DNA of 64,000 nucleotides, from NCBI GenBank assembly GCA_902568875.1, contig CACFSG010000001.1, forward strand, positions 1 to 64,000, given 5' to 3'. This stretch comes from an uncultured Pelagibacteraceae bacterium. GTDB taxonomy: Bacteria; Pseudomonadota; Alphaproteobacteria; Pelagibacterales; Pelagibacteraceae. This document shows, in pieces, positions 36,046-45,397 of the stretch (positions are counted from its first letter, which is position 1; each line of letters starts with the position of its first letter). The notes below the pieces were generated by a model. That model was not told the DNA's origin and ran no database searches. It was given only the letters and a program-made list of their open reading frames with translations. A program made the translations under genes and the position numbers.

Positions 36046-37077
36046 ATGTCTGAGCCAGTAATCAAATGTGAAAATGTTTATAAGATTTTTGGAGCAAATG
36101 CCAAGAAAATGCTTCTAGAGGCGAATGGAAATGTTGACGCGAAAACTTTTCAAAAAAATGGATGTATTGTAGGTGTCAATAATGCTTCTTTTGAAGTTGC
36201 AAAAGGAGAAATGTTGGTTGTAATGGGTTTGTCTGGTTCTGGTAAGTCTACATTATTAAGATGTATTTCTAGATTAACAGACGCAACAGGTGGTAAAATT
36301 TTTATAGAAGGTCAAGATTTGTTACAACTAAATAACAAAGAACTTATTAATCTTAGAAGAAGTAAAATGGGAATGGTTTTCCAGAGTTTTGCTCTACTTC
36401 CTCATAAAACAGTTGTAGAAAATATTGCCTTCCCACTCCAAATTAAGGGAATTAAAACTGAAGATAGCATTAGTAAAGCAATGGATATGGTTAAACTTGT
36501 TGGTCTTGATGGAAGAGAAAATTATTTTCCAAGAGAACTTTCTGGAGGTCAACAACAAAGAGTAGGAATTGCTAGATCGTTAGCTGTAGAACCTGATATA
36601 TGGTTTCTGGATGAACCTTTCTCAGCATTAGATCCACTTATCCGAAAAGAAATGCAAGATGAGTTCTTAAGACTTCAAGATAAATTACAAAAAACAATTA
36701 TGTTTATCACACATGATTTTGATGAAGCTCTAAAACTTGCTGATCGTATTGCCATTATGAAAGATGGAATAATTGAACAGTTAGACACACCTGCTAATAT
36801 TGTTTTAAATCCAGCAACTGAATATGTAAGGAAATTTACAGAAGAAGTACCTAGAGAAAAAGTTTTATTAATTGAAGATGTAATGGATCCATCTACTACT
36901 GAAAATTTAGGAGATTTGAAAGTTTTAAGAGATGAAATTATTGAAAATGTTGCTGAAAAAATTTTAACCCAAGAAAAATCGGTAGCTGTTATAGATCAAA
37001 ATAATAAAATTGTTGGCTCTATCAATCCAACAAAAATAATTAATACAGTTTTTGGAGGAAGAAAAAATAATAATTAA
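36046..37077 (+). CDS. tmoW: TMAO-type ABC transporter ATP-binding protein
   Basis: ATPase subunit of 343 aa of a ProV/OpuAA-type importer. Walker A is GLSGSGKST, the Q-loop is FQSFALLPHKTV, the signature is LSGGQQQRVGIARSL and Walker B is IWFLDEPFSALD. The N-terminus is longer than in most ABC ATPases (residues 1-35), as in ProV. The C-terminal 70 residues resemble part of a CBS region (SVAVIDQNNKIVGSI). The permease gene starts 3 bases downstream. Substrate assigned by family and by the nearby tmoX, tdm and tmm genes. Confidence 0.85.
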   Translation: MSEPVIKCENVYKIFGANAKKMLLEANGNVDAKTFQKNGCIVGVNNASFEVAKGEMLVVMGLSGSGKSTLLRCISRLTDATGGKIFIEGQDLLQLNNKELINLRRSKMGMVFQSFALLPHKTVVENIAFPLQIKGIKTEDSISKAMDMVKLVGLDGRENYFPRELSGGQQQRVGIARSLAVEPDIWFLDEPFSALDPLIRKEMQDEFLRLQDKLQKTIMFITHDFDEALKLADRIAIMKDGIIEQLDTPANIVLNPATEYVRKFTEEVPREKVLLIEDVMDPSTTENLGDLKVLRDEIIENVAEKILTQEKSVAVIDQNNKIVGSINPTKIINTVFGGRKNNN

Positions 37078-37080
37078 ATC

Positions 37081-39234
37081 ATGGAATTTATAAAGAAATA
37101 TCCAAAGACATTTCAATGGTTATTTTTATTGATTGTATTTTTTGCTTTATGTTTTGCTATTGAAGTTCCCGAAACATATAAATTTATAAGAGGACAAGCA
37201 GAATTTGTTAAAGATCCCAATCAAAGCTCCTACATTTTTCTCGGCAAAGAAGTAAGGTATTATGCCTTTGACGTCTTTTGGAGATTGCCTCCATTACTTG
37301 GGTGGTTACCTATTTGGATAAATGATTCGTTATTTTTTTTAATGAATGAATGGATGCCAATTGAGTTTTGGAACGAAGATACTCAAGAATTCAGAACTCG
37401 GCCTTTAGTTTTACAAATAACTAGAAATTTAACAGCGTTTATGACATTTCTAATAGAGTTAATTAGAGAGATTTTATTAGGTGGACTTGAAACCATTGTT
37501 GCATTTACCAGTTGGGATTGGATAGACAAAAATCCTTGGGCAGAGTTACCGGGTTTACCATGGACAATTGTTGCTGCAGGCGCAGCAATACTTTCTTATA
37601 AGTTAAGCGGCAAGGGTCTAGCTTTGTTTGCGGGATTAACAATGGTTTACATCTCTATATTTGGTCAATGGAAACCTTCGATGCAAACTCTTTCGTTTAT
37701 ACTAGTTGCAGCACCACTATCATTTATTTTTGGCTTAGGTTTAGGTATAGCGGCATTTAAAAGTAAACGTGTTGAGAAAGCTTTATATCCAATACTTTTA
37801 GTTATGCAAACAATGCCTCAATACGCGGTATTGGTTCCTGCACTTGTTCTTTTTGGAGTTGGTGATCATGCTGCAGTAATTATAACTATGGTTGTAGCTG
37901 TTCCACCAATGATATTATTAACTATATTAGGTTTAAGAGCAATACCACCAGAAGTTATTGAAGCAGGTAGAATGAGCGGATGTAACAACTGGCAACTAAT
38001 GTTTAAAGTATTAATTCCAACCGCAAGAAGAGATATCTTAATTGGAGTAAACCAAGTCATCATGGTGTGTTTTTCTATGGCTGTTATTTCTGCATTTATA
38101 GGTGCAAAAGGTTTAGGGTTTAATTTATTACTAGCCTTAAACCAACTCAATATCGGTTTGGCCTTAGAAGCTGGATTGTGTATTAGTTTAATTGCAATTC
38201 TTTTAGATAAAATGTCTTTGGCTTGGGCAAATAAACAAACAGATTATTTTGGTAATCTGACATTCTATCAAAGAAATAAAAATATTTTATTTTTTGCTGC
38301 AACAGTAATTATCGGAATTATACTTGCTTATATTGGAACTTTTTTGTTCAAAGACACTTTCAATTATTTGTTTGAAGTTCCTCACAACAAAGGAATATCA
38401 ACAGCGGATTTTTGGAATAGAGGTGTTGATTGGATCTTTGATACTTTCTTTGTGTATATAAAAGCATTTAATACATGGTTAATTCAAGACGTTCTTCAGC
38501 CAATGAGAGCTTTATATTTAAGAATGCCTGCAGTTGCTACAATAGTTTTAGTTGTCGGTGCAGGATATTTGATTGGTGGAATTCGTTCAGCTTTAGTGGT
38601 TTGTGGATTAACATTATTTATTGCCTTAAGCCCATGGTGGGACAGAGCCTTAGTTACAACATATATGGCAACTTTTGGAGTTATTATATCTTGTATAATT
38701 GGATTTACAGTAGGAACTTTATGTTTTCAAAATAAACATTCTGCCAATTTTATGTTGGGAGTATGTGATATTTTTCAAACATTTCCATCTTTTGTTTATT
38801 TAATTCCAGTAATGATGCTTTTTGGTATTACTGACACATCAGTATTAATTGCAGTTATTGTCTATGCCACAATACCTGCAACAAGGTACACCATTGAGGG
38901 ACTTAGAAGTGTTCCAGTTGGTTTACATGATGCAGCAACTATGTCTGGTGTAAATAAATTCCAAAGATTAACTAAAATAGAATTTCCTTTAGCATTTCCA
39001 CATATGATGCTTGGTTTAAATCAAACAATAGTATTTGCTCTTTTCATGGTAATTATAGGAGCATTTATTGGAACTGAAGACTTGGGACAATATATTTTAA
39101 AAGCATTATCTGATAAAAAAGGTGCAGGTATAGGATTTACACTTGGTATTTGTGTAGCTTTTATAGGTTTGATATTTGATAATTTAATAAGAACTTGGGT
39201 AGAAAAAAGAAAAAAACACCTTGGTATAGATTAA
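37081..39234 (+). CDS. tmoV: TMAO-type ABC transporter permease, duplicated domains
   Basis: Inner-membrane permease of 717 aa with two ProW-type domains in one chain. Each half has an EAA loop: PPEVIEAGRMSGCNNWQLMF in the first and PVGLHDAATMSGVNKFQRLT in the second. The fusion gives both transmembrane halves of the importer in one protein. It follows tmoW by 3 bases and precedes a GpsA-like gene by 2 bases. No fused binding domain is present, consistent with the separate tmoX. Confidence 0.85.
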   Translation: MEFIKKYPKTFQWLFLLIVFFALCFAIEVPETYKFIRGQAEFVKDPNQSSYIFLGKEVRYYAFDVFWRLPPLLGWLPIWINDSLFFLMNEWMPIEFWNEDTQEFRTRPLVLQITRNLTAFMTFLIELIREILLGGLETIVAFTSWDWIDKNPWAELPGLPWTIVAAGAAILSYKLSGKGLALFAGLTMVYISIFGQWKPSMQTLSFILVAAPLSFIFGLGLGIAAFKSKRVEKALYPILLVMQTMPQYAVLVPALVLFGVGDHAAVIITMVVAVPPMILLTILGLRAIPPEVIEAGRMSGCNNWQLMFKVLIPTARRDILIGVNQVIMVCFSMAVISAFIGAKGLGFNLLLALNQLNIGLALEAGLCISLIAILLDKMSLAWANKQTDYFGNLTFYQRNKNILFFAATVIIGIILAYIGTFLFKDTFNYLFEVPHNKGISTADFWNRGVDWIFDTFFVYIKAFNTWLIQDVLQPMRALYLRMPAVATIVLVVGAGYLIGGIRSALVVCGLTLFIALSPWWDRALVTTYMATFGVIISCIIGFTVGTLCFQNKHSANFMLGVCDIFQTFPSFVYLIPVMMLFGITDTSVLIAVIVYATIPATRYTIEGLRSVPVGLHDAATMSGVNKFQRLTKIEFPLAFPHMMLGLNQTIVFALFMVIIGAFIGTEDLGQYILKALSDKKGAGIGFTLGICVAFIGLIFDNLIRTWVEKRKKHLGID

Positions 39235-39236
39235 AA

Positions 39237-40199
39237 ATGAAAAAAATATTAGTCATTGGTGGTGGGGCAATGGGATCGGCATTTACAATTCCTTGCTTGG
39301 AAAATAAAAATAAAGTTACTATTACAGAACCTTATAGTAAAGCTTTCATTAAAGACCTATCTTCAAAAAATAAATTCCACTCAAGTTTAAAAATAAATCT
39401 TCCAAAAAGTTTAAAATTTAGAAAATTTTCAACAGATTTGTTGAGAGAAAAATTTGATTTAATTGTAATAGCTTTAAGTCTTTCGGGTATTGATTTTATT
39501 AGCAAAGAACTAAAAAAGTTAAAATTCAAAAATCCAATATTAGTACTTACTAAAGGATTAAAGTACGAAAAAAAAAATAATAAAATTTTAACAATTTCAG
39601 AACAATTAAAAAAGAATTATAATGGAATGAATATTTCAGTTTTAAAAGGCCCTTGTTTAGCAAAAGAATTAGCTAGAAAAAATCACACTAGTGTAATTGT
39701 AGCTAATAAAAATATTAAAATAGCCAAACAGATAGGTAAAATGATTTCTACTAAATATTACGTTATAGAATTTTCTAATGACGTTATTGGTGTAGAAGTA
39801 TGTTCTGCGATAAAAAATATATACGCAATGATAATTGGAGCAGGTCAAAGTTTAAATATGTCTTCAAGTTTATTTCAAAAATCAATAATTGAAATGAAAT
39901 ACTTAACTAAATATTTTAAAGGAAAAGAAGTAACAACACTAGGACTTGCAGGAGTAGGAGATTTATATGTCAGTGCATCAGGCGGAAGAAATAGCAAAAT
40001 GGGAAGTTATTTAGGAAAAGGATTTACATTTAAAAAAGCAAAAAAAAAATTTATGCCTAAGGATACAGTTGAAGGAGAACAACTTGCTAGAGAGATAGCG
40101 CCATATATATTGAAAAAAATAAATAAAAAAAAAATTCCTTTGATGTTGAATTTATTAAAAACCATCCTAAAAAATAAAAAATTAAATATAAGATTGTAA
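39237..40199 (+). CDS. gpsA: GpsA-like NAD(P)-dependent glycerol-3-phosphate dehydrogenase
   Basis: 320-aa dehydrogenase. The first ATG of the open frame lies inside tmoV; I chose the ATG at 39237, which puts the nucleotide-binding loop at the N-terminus (MKKILVIGGGAMGSAF). The catalytic Lys region is SAIKNIYAMIIGAGQSL, and GLAGVGDLYVSASGGRNSKMG matches the GpsA C-terminal domain. The usual GAGAWG loop is GGGAMGSA here. It is translated with tmoWV. It may be a true GpsA or a paralogue with a different alcohol substrate. Confidence 0.7.
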   Translation: MKKILVIGGGAMGSAFTIPCLENKNKVTITEPYSKAFIKDLSSKNKFHSSLKINLPKSLKFRKFSTDLLREKFDLIVIALSLSGIDFISKELKKLKFKNPILVLTKGLKYEKKNNKILTISEQLKKNYNGMNISVLKGPCLAKELARKNHTSVIVANKNIKIAKQIGKMISTKYYVIEFSNDVIGVEVCSAIKNIYAMIIGAGQSLNMSSSLFQKSIIEMKYLTKYFKGKEVTTLGLAGVGDLYVSASGGRNSKMGSYLGKGFTFKKAKKKFMPKDTVEGEQLAREIAPYILKKINKKKIPLMLNLLKTILKNKKLNIRL

Positions 40200-40206
40200 A
40201 TAAAAT

Positions 40207-41547
40207 TTATTTTTTCGATTGATTTAAAAAAGCTTTTGAAGAATCATCCATTGCTGATGCCCACGGTGTATGATGAATTGGTGCAATAGATCCAGTCACT
40301 GGTGATGAAAAAGATTTATTCCTATAAGTCATAATATCCTCTACTTTATGATGTTCCCATTCTTTAAAATGCTTCCTAATTAATTCAAAATCAATTTTCG
40401 GATAATTAGACAGCCCATGTAGTTCCTTTGTATACTCAGTTTGAAAATCTATCATTTGATCTGGATTTTCTAATTTTTCCTCTAAAGCAACCCATTTATT
40501 AATATCTTTTTCTATTTCTACATTATTTGGAAGCTTAATTTTACCCATTACCACATCTCTTGCATACCAAGCTTGGCAGTCAAACATATTAAAAGTATGA
40601 AATTGATCTTGCATACCTAAGTAAAGCAATTTGTGATTATCTTGCCATACAACGCCTTTATATAGTTTTGGTGGATACAATCTATTTCTAGTTTTTAGTT
40701 TTAGATCTTCAGTTAAAAAAGGAAAATGATGAAGATAACCAGAACATAGAATTATTGCATCAGCTTCTTGTTTGTGTCCATCTTTGAAGATTGCTTTGTT
40801 TCCATCTAGTTTGTCTAAATAATGCACTTCTTTTACTCCACTAGGCCATTTAAATCCCATTGGATTATGTCTGTAGCCTATGGTTACACTTTTAGCTCCA
40901 TACTTATGACATTGAAGAGCAACATCTTCAGCCGAATAACTACTTCCTAAAACAATAACGTTTTTTCCTCTAAATTCTTCTGCATCTCTAAAATCATGCG
41001 AGTGTAATATTCTTCCTGGGAAAGATTTCATTCCAGGGTACTCTGGGATAAATGGTACTGAGAAATGACCAGTTGATACAACAATGTAATCAAAAGTATC
41101 TTTTAAAAACTTATCATCCTTCTTATCGTGGGATGTAACATCAAAATTATTACCATTGTAGACTACATTGGTAACACTAGTGTTAAATTTTATTTTATCT
41201 TTTAGATTAGCTTTTTTAACTCTACCAGTAATATAATCATATAAAACTTCTCTTGGTGGAAATGATGGAATAGGTTTTCCGAAGTGTTCATCAAAAGAAT
41301 AGTCTGCAAATTCCAAACATTCTTTAGGCCCATTTGACCATAGATACCTATACATACTGTTAGGAACAGGATCACCATATTGATCTGATCCAGTTCTCCA
41401 GCTATAATTCCACAATCCTCCCCAATCCTCCTGTTTTTCAAAACAAACTATTTCAGGTATTTTTTCACCCTTCCTCTCAGCTTGTTCGAAAGATCTTAGC
41501 ATTGAAAGACCACAAGGTCCTGTTCCAATAATAGCTACTTTTGTCAT
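40207..41547 (-). CDS. tmm: Trimethylamine monooxygenase
   Basis: Flavin-containing monooxygenase of 446 aa oxidising trimethylamine to TMAO with NADPH and oxygen. The FAD loop is IIGTGPCGLSML, the FMO fingerprint region is around SFPGRILHSHDF, the NADPH loop is VLGSSYSAEDVA. Segments such as SMYRYLWSNGPKE, FADYSFDEHFGK, FNMFDCQAWYARD and the end GSIAPIHHTPWASAMDDS match marine bacterial Tmm closely. The ATG at 41547 has AAGGAAAA upstream, preferred over an earlier in-frame start. It is convergent with gpsA-like. Confidence 0.93.
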   Translation of the reverse strand: MTKVAIIGTGPCGLSMLRSFEQAERKGEKIPEIVCFEKQEDWGGLWNYSWRTGSDQYGDPVPNSMYRYLWSNGPKECLEFADYSFDEHFGKPIPSFPPREVLYDYITGRVKKANLKDKIKFNTSVTNVVYNGNNFDVTSHDKKDDKFLKDTFDYIVVSTGHFSVPFIPEYPGMKSFPGRILHSHDFRDAEEFRGKNVIVLGSSYSAEDVALQCHKYGAKSVTIGYRHNPMGFKWPSGVKEVHYLDKLDGNKAIFKDGHKQEADAIILCSGYLHHFPFLTEDLKLKTRNRLYPPKLYKGVVWQDNHKLLYLGMQDQFHTFNMFDCQAWYARDVVMGKIKLPNNVEIEKDINKWVALEEKLENPDQMIDFQTEYTKELHGLSNYPKIDFELIRKHFKEWEHHKVEDIMTYRNKSFSSPVTGSIAPIHHTPWASAMDDSSKAFLNQSKK

Positions 41548-41625
41548 TGAGTTTTCCTTATGTAAACACAAATTTATAAATGTATTTTACTAACAAAAAA
41601 GCGAAAATTACAATAATATTTTATT

Positions 41626-42786
41626 ATGAAAACTAATTGGAATTACCCCACTTCTTTATGGGTAGGAGAAGATAGAATTAAAGATTTATCTGAAGCCTGT
41701 AAAAATTTGAAAATTTCAAGCCCATTATTTGTAACTGATAAAGATCTTATAAATCTTGAAATGACTAAAAATATTATTTTTGAGTTTAAAAAAAAATTAA
41801 GTACTTTAGCTATTTTTTCAAATTTTTCAGGAAACCCTATTGGAGAAAATGTAGAAGAAGGAGTTTTAGAATTTAAAAAAAATAAGTGTGATGGAGTTAT
41901 AGCCTTTGGAGGTGGAAGTGGCTTAGATGTTGGTAAAGCCATAGCTTTTATGTCAGGACAATCCAGACCTATATGGGATTTCGAGGACATAGGAGATTAC
42001 TGGAAAAGAGCAAATGAAAAGGACATTGCTCCAATTATAGCTATTCCTACAACTGCTGGAACAGGATCTGAAACTGGAAGAGCTTCTGCAATAATTAATA
42101 AGAAAGTTGGTGTGAAAAAAATTATATTTCATCCAAAATTTTTGCCCTCTATAGTTATTTTAGATCCAGTTTTAACCGTTGATTTATCACCAAGACTTAC
42201 TGCAGCAACTGGAATGGACGCACTTGCTCATAATTTAGAAGCTTTTTGTGCACCAGGTTTTCATCCCATGGCAGACGGAATAGCCATTGAGGGAATGAAA
42301 TTAATTAAAAAATCACTTTTAGTGGCAGTAAAAAATGGAAAAGATTTAAATGCAAGAGCAGATTTATTGGCTGCAGCCAGCATGGGATCTACAGCATTTC
42401 AAAAAGGTTTAGGAGCAATTCATTCTTTAAGCCATCCTGTTAATGCACAATTTAATATTCATCATGGATTATCTAATGCAATATTTATGCCCTATGTTTT
42501 AACTTTTAATAAAAGTTTAATTGAAAAAAGAATTGAATCTATTTGCGATTATCTTAATTTAGATAAAAATTTTGAAAGTTTTTTAAACTGGATTTTAAAT
42601 TTAAGAAAAGAGTTGAATATACCACATAAACTTTCAGATGTTGTCGAGGAGAATAAAATTAATTTAGATCAATTATCGAAAATGGCATTGGAAGACCCTT
42701 CCACATCAACAAATCCAAAAAAAATGACTCTTGACGATATGAAAATTTTATATCAACATAGTATTTCTGGAAAACTATTTTTATGA
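41626..42786 (+). CDS. Iron-containing alcohol dehydrogenase
   Basis: Group III metal-dependent alcohol dehydrogenase, 386 aa. The NAD loop is AFGGGSGLDVGKA; metal ligands are expected in ATGMDALAHNLEAF and in GAIHSLSHPVNAQFNIHHG. It starts divergently from tmm with about 78 bases between, and overlaps the following amidotransferase gene by 4 bases. Lying among C1-producing genes, it could handle a small alcohol or aldehyde, but the substrate is not evident. Confidence 0.85.
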   Translation: MKTNWNYPTSLWVGEDRIKDLSEACKNLKISSPLFVTDKDLINLEMTKNIIFEFKKKLSTLAIFSNFSGNPIGENVEEGVLEFKKNKCDGVIAFGGGSGLDVGKAIAFMSGQSRPIWDFEDIGDYWKRANEKDIAPIIAIPTTAGTGSETGRASAIINKKVGVKKIIFHPKFLPSIVILDPVLTVDLSPRLTAATGMDALAHNLEAFCAPGFHPMADGIAIEGMKLIKKSLLVAVKNGKDLNARADLLAAASMGSTAFQKGLGAIHSLSHPVNAQFNIHHGLSNAIFMPYVLTFNKSLIEKRIESICDYLNLDKNFESFLNWILNLRKELNIPHKLSDVVEENKINLDQLSKMALEDPSTSTNPKKMTLDDMKILYQHSISGKLFL

Positions 42787-43583
42787 AAAATTTAAACTTA
42801 TTAGTTGTTGAAGGAAATCTTCAAAAAGAAAATGAAAACTTTAAAAATTCTGGAATACCAACACATGCAGAAAGCTTAAAAGAAAGTCTTTCATATTATA
42901 CAAAGGATTTAAATATTGAAGTTTTTAATCCATGTTCAGAAAAAACTTTTGATAAAATATTACCTCAAATAAAGAAATATGATGGTTTAATATGGGGTGG
43001 TAGCAGCTTAAATATTTATAATGATTGCATAGAAATTCGCAGACAAATATCTTTTATGAAAGAATGCTTTAAGAATATTAGAAAAATTTTAGCAATTTGT
43101 TGGGGAATGCAAGTTGCAGTTACTACTGCTGGAGGAACAGTAAAAAAATCTAAAAATGGTGCACATATAGGAATTGCAAATGATATTGAAATTAATGAAA
43201 ATGGATCAAAACACCCCTTATATACATCAAAAAAAAAAAAATTTAATTCACCAGCATTCAACTTTGATGAAGTGGTTACATTACCCGATGGAGCAATAAA
43301 CTTAGCATCCAACAAAATTAATAAAATACAAAGTATTCATTTTAAATCAGGAATAAGTGATGTGTGGGGGCTACAATATCATCCTGAAATTACTTATCAT
43401 AAAATGATTACTTTAATAAAGTTTAGAAAAGATAGACTAATAAATGACAGAAAATGCTTTAGAGATGAAAAAGAAATTCAAGATCATATAAATTTTATTG
43501 AAAAAGAAATTAAAATTTCAAATAAAGATTCGAGAATGCAAGAGTTAAAAAACTGGTTAGAGTATTTAAAATCTGCAGCTTGA
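42783..43583 (+). CDS. Class I glutamine amidotransferase-like protein
   Basis: 266-aa protein with a triad-type amidotransferase fold. Nucleophile elbow AICWGMQVAV (Cys) and WGLQYHPEIT (His, Glu) are intact. It resembles GMP-synthase-like stand-alone amidotransferases with an extra C-terminal helix region of about 50 aa. The 4-base overlap (ATGA) with the Fe-alcohol dehydrogenase gene means coupled translation. Possible roles are hydrolysis of a gamma-glutamyl amide or nitrogen transfer; neither is proven by the sequence. Confidence 0.75.
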   Translation: MKNLNLLVVEGNLQKENENFKNSGIPTHAESLKESLSYYTKDLNIEVFNPCSEKTFDKILPQIKKYDGLIWGGSSLNIYNDCIEIRRQISFMKECFKNIRKILAICWGMQVAVTTAGGTVKKSKNGAHIGIANDIEINENGSKHPLYTSKKKKFNSPAFNFDEVVTLPDGAINLASNKINKIQSIHFKSGISDVWGLQYHPEITYHKMITLIKFRKDRLINDRKCFRDEKEIQDHINFIEKEIKISNKDSRMQELKNWLEYLKSAA

Positions 43584-45272
43584 TTAAAACAAACCTTCTA
43601 CTTCACCTTTATTATTTAAAACAATAGAATCTGCAGCAGGAACTCTTGGTAATCCAGGCATAGTCATTATTGATCCACAGACAACTACTATAAATTCTGC
43701 TCCAGAAGAAAGCCTTACTTCTCTAATTGGAATTTCATGATTTGAAGGTGCTCCTTTAAGTTTGGGATCTACTGAAAAACTGTATTGTGTTTTTGCAATA
43801 CAAACAGGTAATTTACCATAACCATTCTCTTCAAAATTTTTAAGCTGTTCCTTAACATTTTTGTCTGCAGTAATATTGCTTGCTTTATAAATTTCTTTGG
43901 CAATCTTTTTTATTTTATTCCATAAAGTATCTTTTTCATCATATAAAAATTTAAAATTTCCAGGATTTGAACTTTCCGCAATCTTTAAAACTTTTTTTGC
44001 TAAATCTTTAGTTCCCTCACCACCATCTGACCAATGAGTACATTTACTTACTTTTACACCTATTTTATCACAATATTCTTTTAATATTTTTATTTCATTT
44101 TCAGTATCCATAATAAAATGATTTATTGCCACTACAGATTCTACACCAAATTTTTTTACATTATTAATATGTCTTTCTAAATTTACTAAACCTTTTTTTA
44201 AAGCTTCTACATTTTCTTTTTTTAAATCATCTTTTTCTACACCACCATGCATTTTTAATGCTCTGATAGTAGCAACTACAACTATACAGCTAGGTTTTAA
44301 ATTTGATTTTCTACATTTAATATCGATAAATTTTTCAGCACCAAGGTCTGCTCCAAATCCAGCTTCAGTTACTACGTAATCTGAAAGTTGTAGAGCAGCT
44401 TTTGTTGCAATTACAGAGTTACATCCATGTGCAATATTAGCAAATGGACCACCATGTATTAAAGCAGGATTATTTTCTAAAGTTTGAGTAACATTAGGTC
44501 TAATTGCTTCTTTTAACAAAACGGTCATAGGACCTTGAGCTTTTAAGTCTTTAGCATAAATGGGTTGGTTATTTTTGTTATAAGCAATTGTAATATTTCC
44601 AATTCTTTTTTCTAAATCTTTCAAATTATTTGATAAACAAAAGATAGCCATAACTTCTGAAGCTACCGTGATATCAAAACCGTCTTCTCTTGGAAAATCT
44701 TTTGCAACACCTTTTGTATTAATATTAATTGCTCTTAATGCTCTATCATTCATATCCATAACTCTTTTCCAAACAATTTTTTTGTCATCAATATTAAGTT
44801 TGTTACCCCAATAAATATGATTATCTATAAGGGCTGATAAAAGATTATGAGCTGAAGTGATTGCATGAAAGTCTCCAGTAAAATGTAAATTAATTTGTTC
44901 CATGGGGACTACTTGTGCATATCCACCTCCAGCAGCACCACCTTTCATTCCAAAAGATGGTCCCAAACTTGGTTCTCTCAAACATACAATTGATTTTTTG
45001 CCAATTTTATTTATCCCATCTGATAGACCAACTGAAACTGTTGTCTTTCCTTCTCCAGCAGGTGTTGGAGTGATGGCAGTGACTAGAATAAGTTTGCCTT
45101 CTTTTTTATTTTTTAAAGTTTCAAGATATTCAAGGTTTATTTTTGCAATATGTCTACCCATTGGACTAAATGCAAAACTTTCGTCTGGTACATTAATTTT
45201 TGCCAATATATCTTTTATTGGCTGCATTTTTGCTTCTCTTGCTATTTGGATATCTGATTTAACTTCACTCAT
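43584..45272 (-). CDS. fhs: Formate-tetrahydrofolate ligase
   Basis: Interconverts formate plus THF plus ATP and 10-formyl-THF, the exit or entry point of the C1 pool. 562 aa, full length. P-loop [16 protein letters not shown], substrate region [20 protein letters not shown] and the end [17 protein letters not shown] are diagnostic. It ends on the base next to the convergent amidotransferase gene. With Tdm and sarcosine oxidase nearby, it most likely recovers ATP from formate derived from methyl groups. Confidence 0.96.
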   Translation of the reverse strand: MSEVKSDIQIAREAKMQPIKDILAKINVPDESFAFSPMGRHIAKINLEYLETLKNKKEGKLILVTAITPTPAGEGKTTVSVGLSDGINKIGKKSIVCLREPSLGPSFGMKGGAAGGGYAQVVPMEQINLHFTGDFHAITSAHNLLSALIDNHIYWGNKLNIDDKKIVWKRVMDMNDRALRAININTKGVAKDFPREDGFDITVASEVMAIFCLSNNLKDLEKRIGNITIAYNKNNQPIYAKDLKAQGPMTVLLKEAIRPNVTQTLENNPALIHGGPFANIAHGCNSVIATKAALQLSDYVVTEAGFGADLGAEKFIDIKCRKSNLKPSCIVVVATIRALKMHGGVEKDDLKKENVEALKKGLVNLERHINNVKKFGVESVVAINHFIMDTENEIKILKEYCDKIGVKVSKCTHWSDGGEGTKDLAKKVLKIAESSNPGNFKFLYDEKDTLWNKIKKIAKEIYKASNITADKNVKEQLKNFEENGYGKLPVCIAKTQYSFSVDPKLKGAPSNHEIPIREVRLSSGAEFIVVVCGSIMTMPGLPRVPAADSIVLNNKGEVEGLF

Positions 45273-45397
45273 TAAAAATCTATTATAAATATTTAAATTG
45301 CTCGATTAGTATCTCTTTTTGAAGCCTTTGGAAATATCTAAAAATTATATATAAAAAAAATATGAACTATTTATATTCAATATTATAAAATTTAATC
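45273..45397. other. Divergent intergenic region, fhs / soxB
   Basis: A 125-base spacer between the divergent fhs and soxB starts holds both promoters. Most is A/T, but a slightly GC-richer patch (about 45300-45340) lies in the fhs leader. I could not match it to a known riboswitch. No ORF. Confidence 0.35.

Noticed and set aside
39195..39236. Upstream in-frame start of the GpsA-like gene
   Set aside because: It would add a Lys-rich 14-aa tail within tmoV and push the nucleotide-binding loop away from the N-terminus.
45300..45345. Possible riboswitch in the fhs leader
   Set aside because: The patch is a little GC-richer than its surroundings, but I could not fit it to a glycine, SAM or THF riboswitch consensus.
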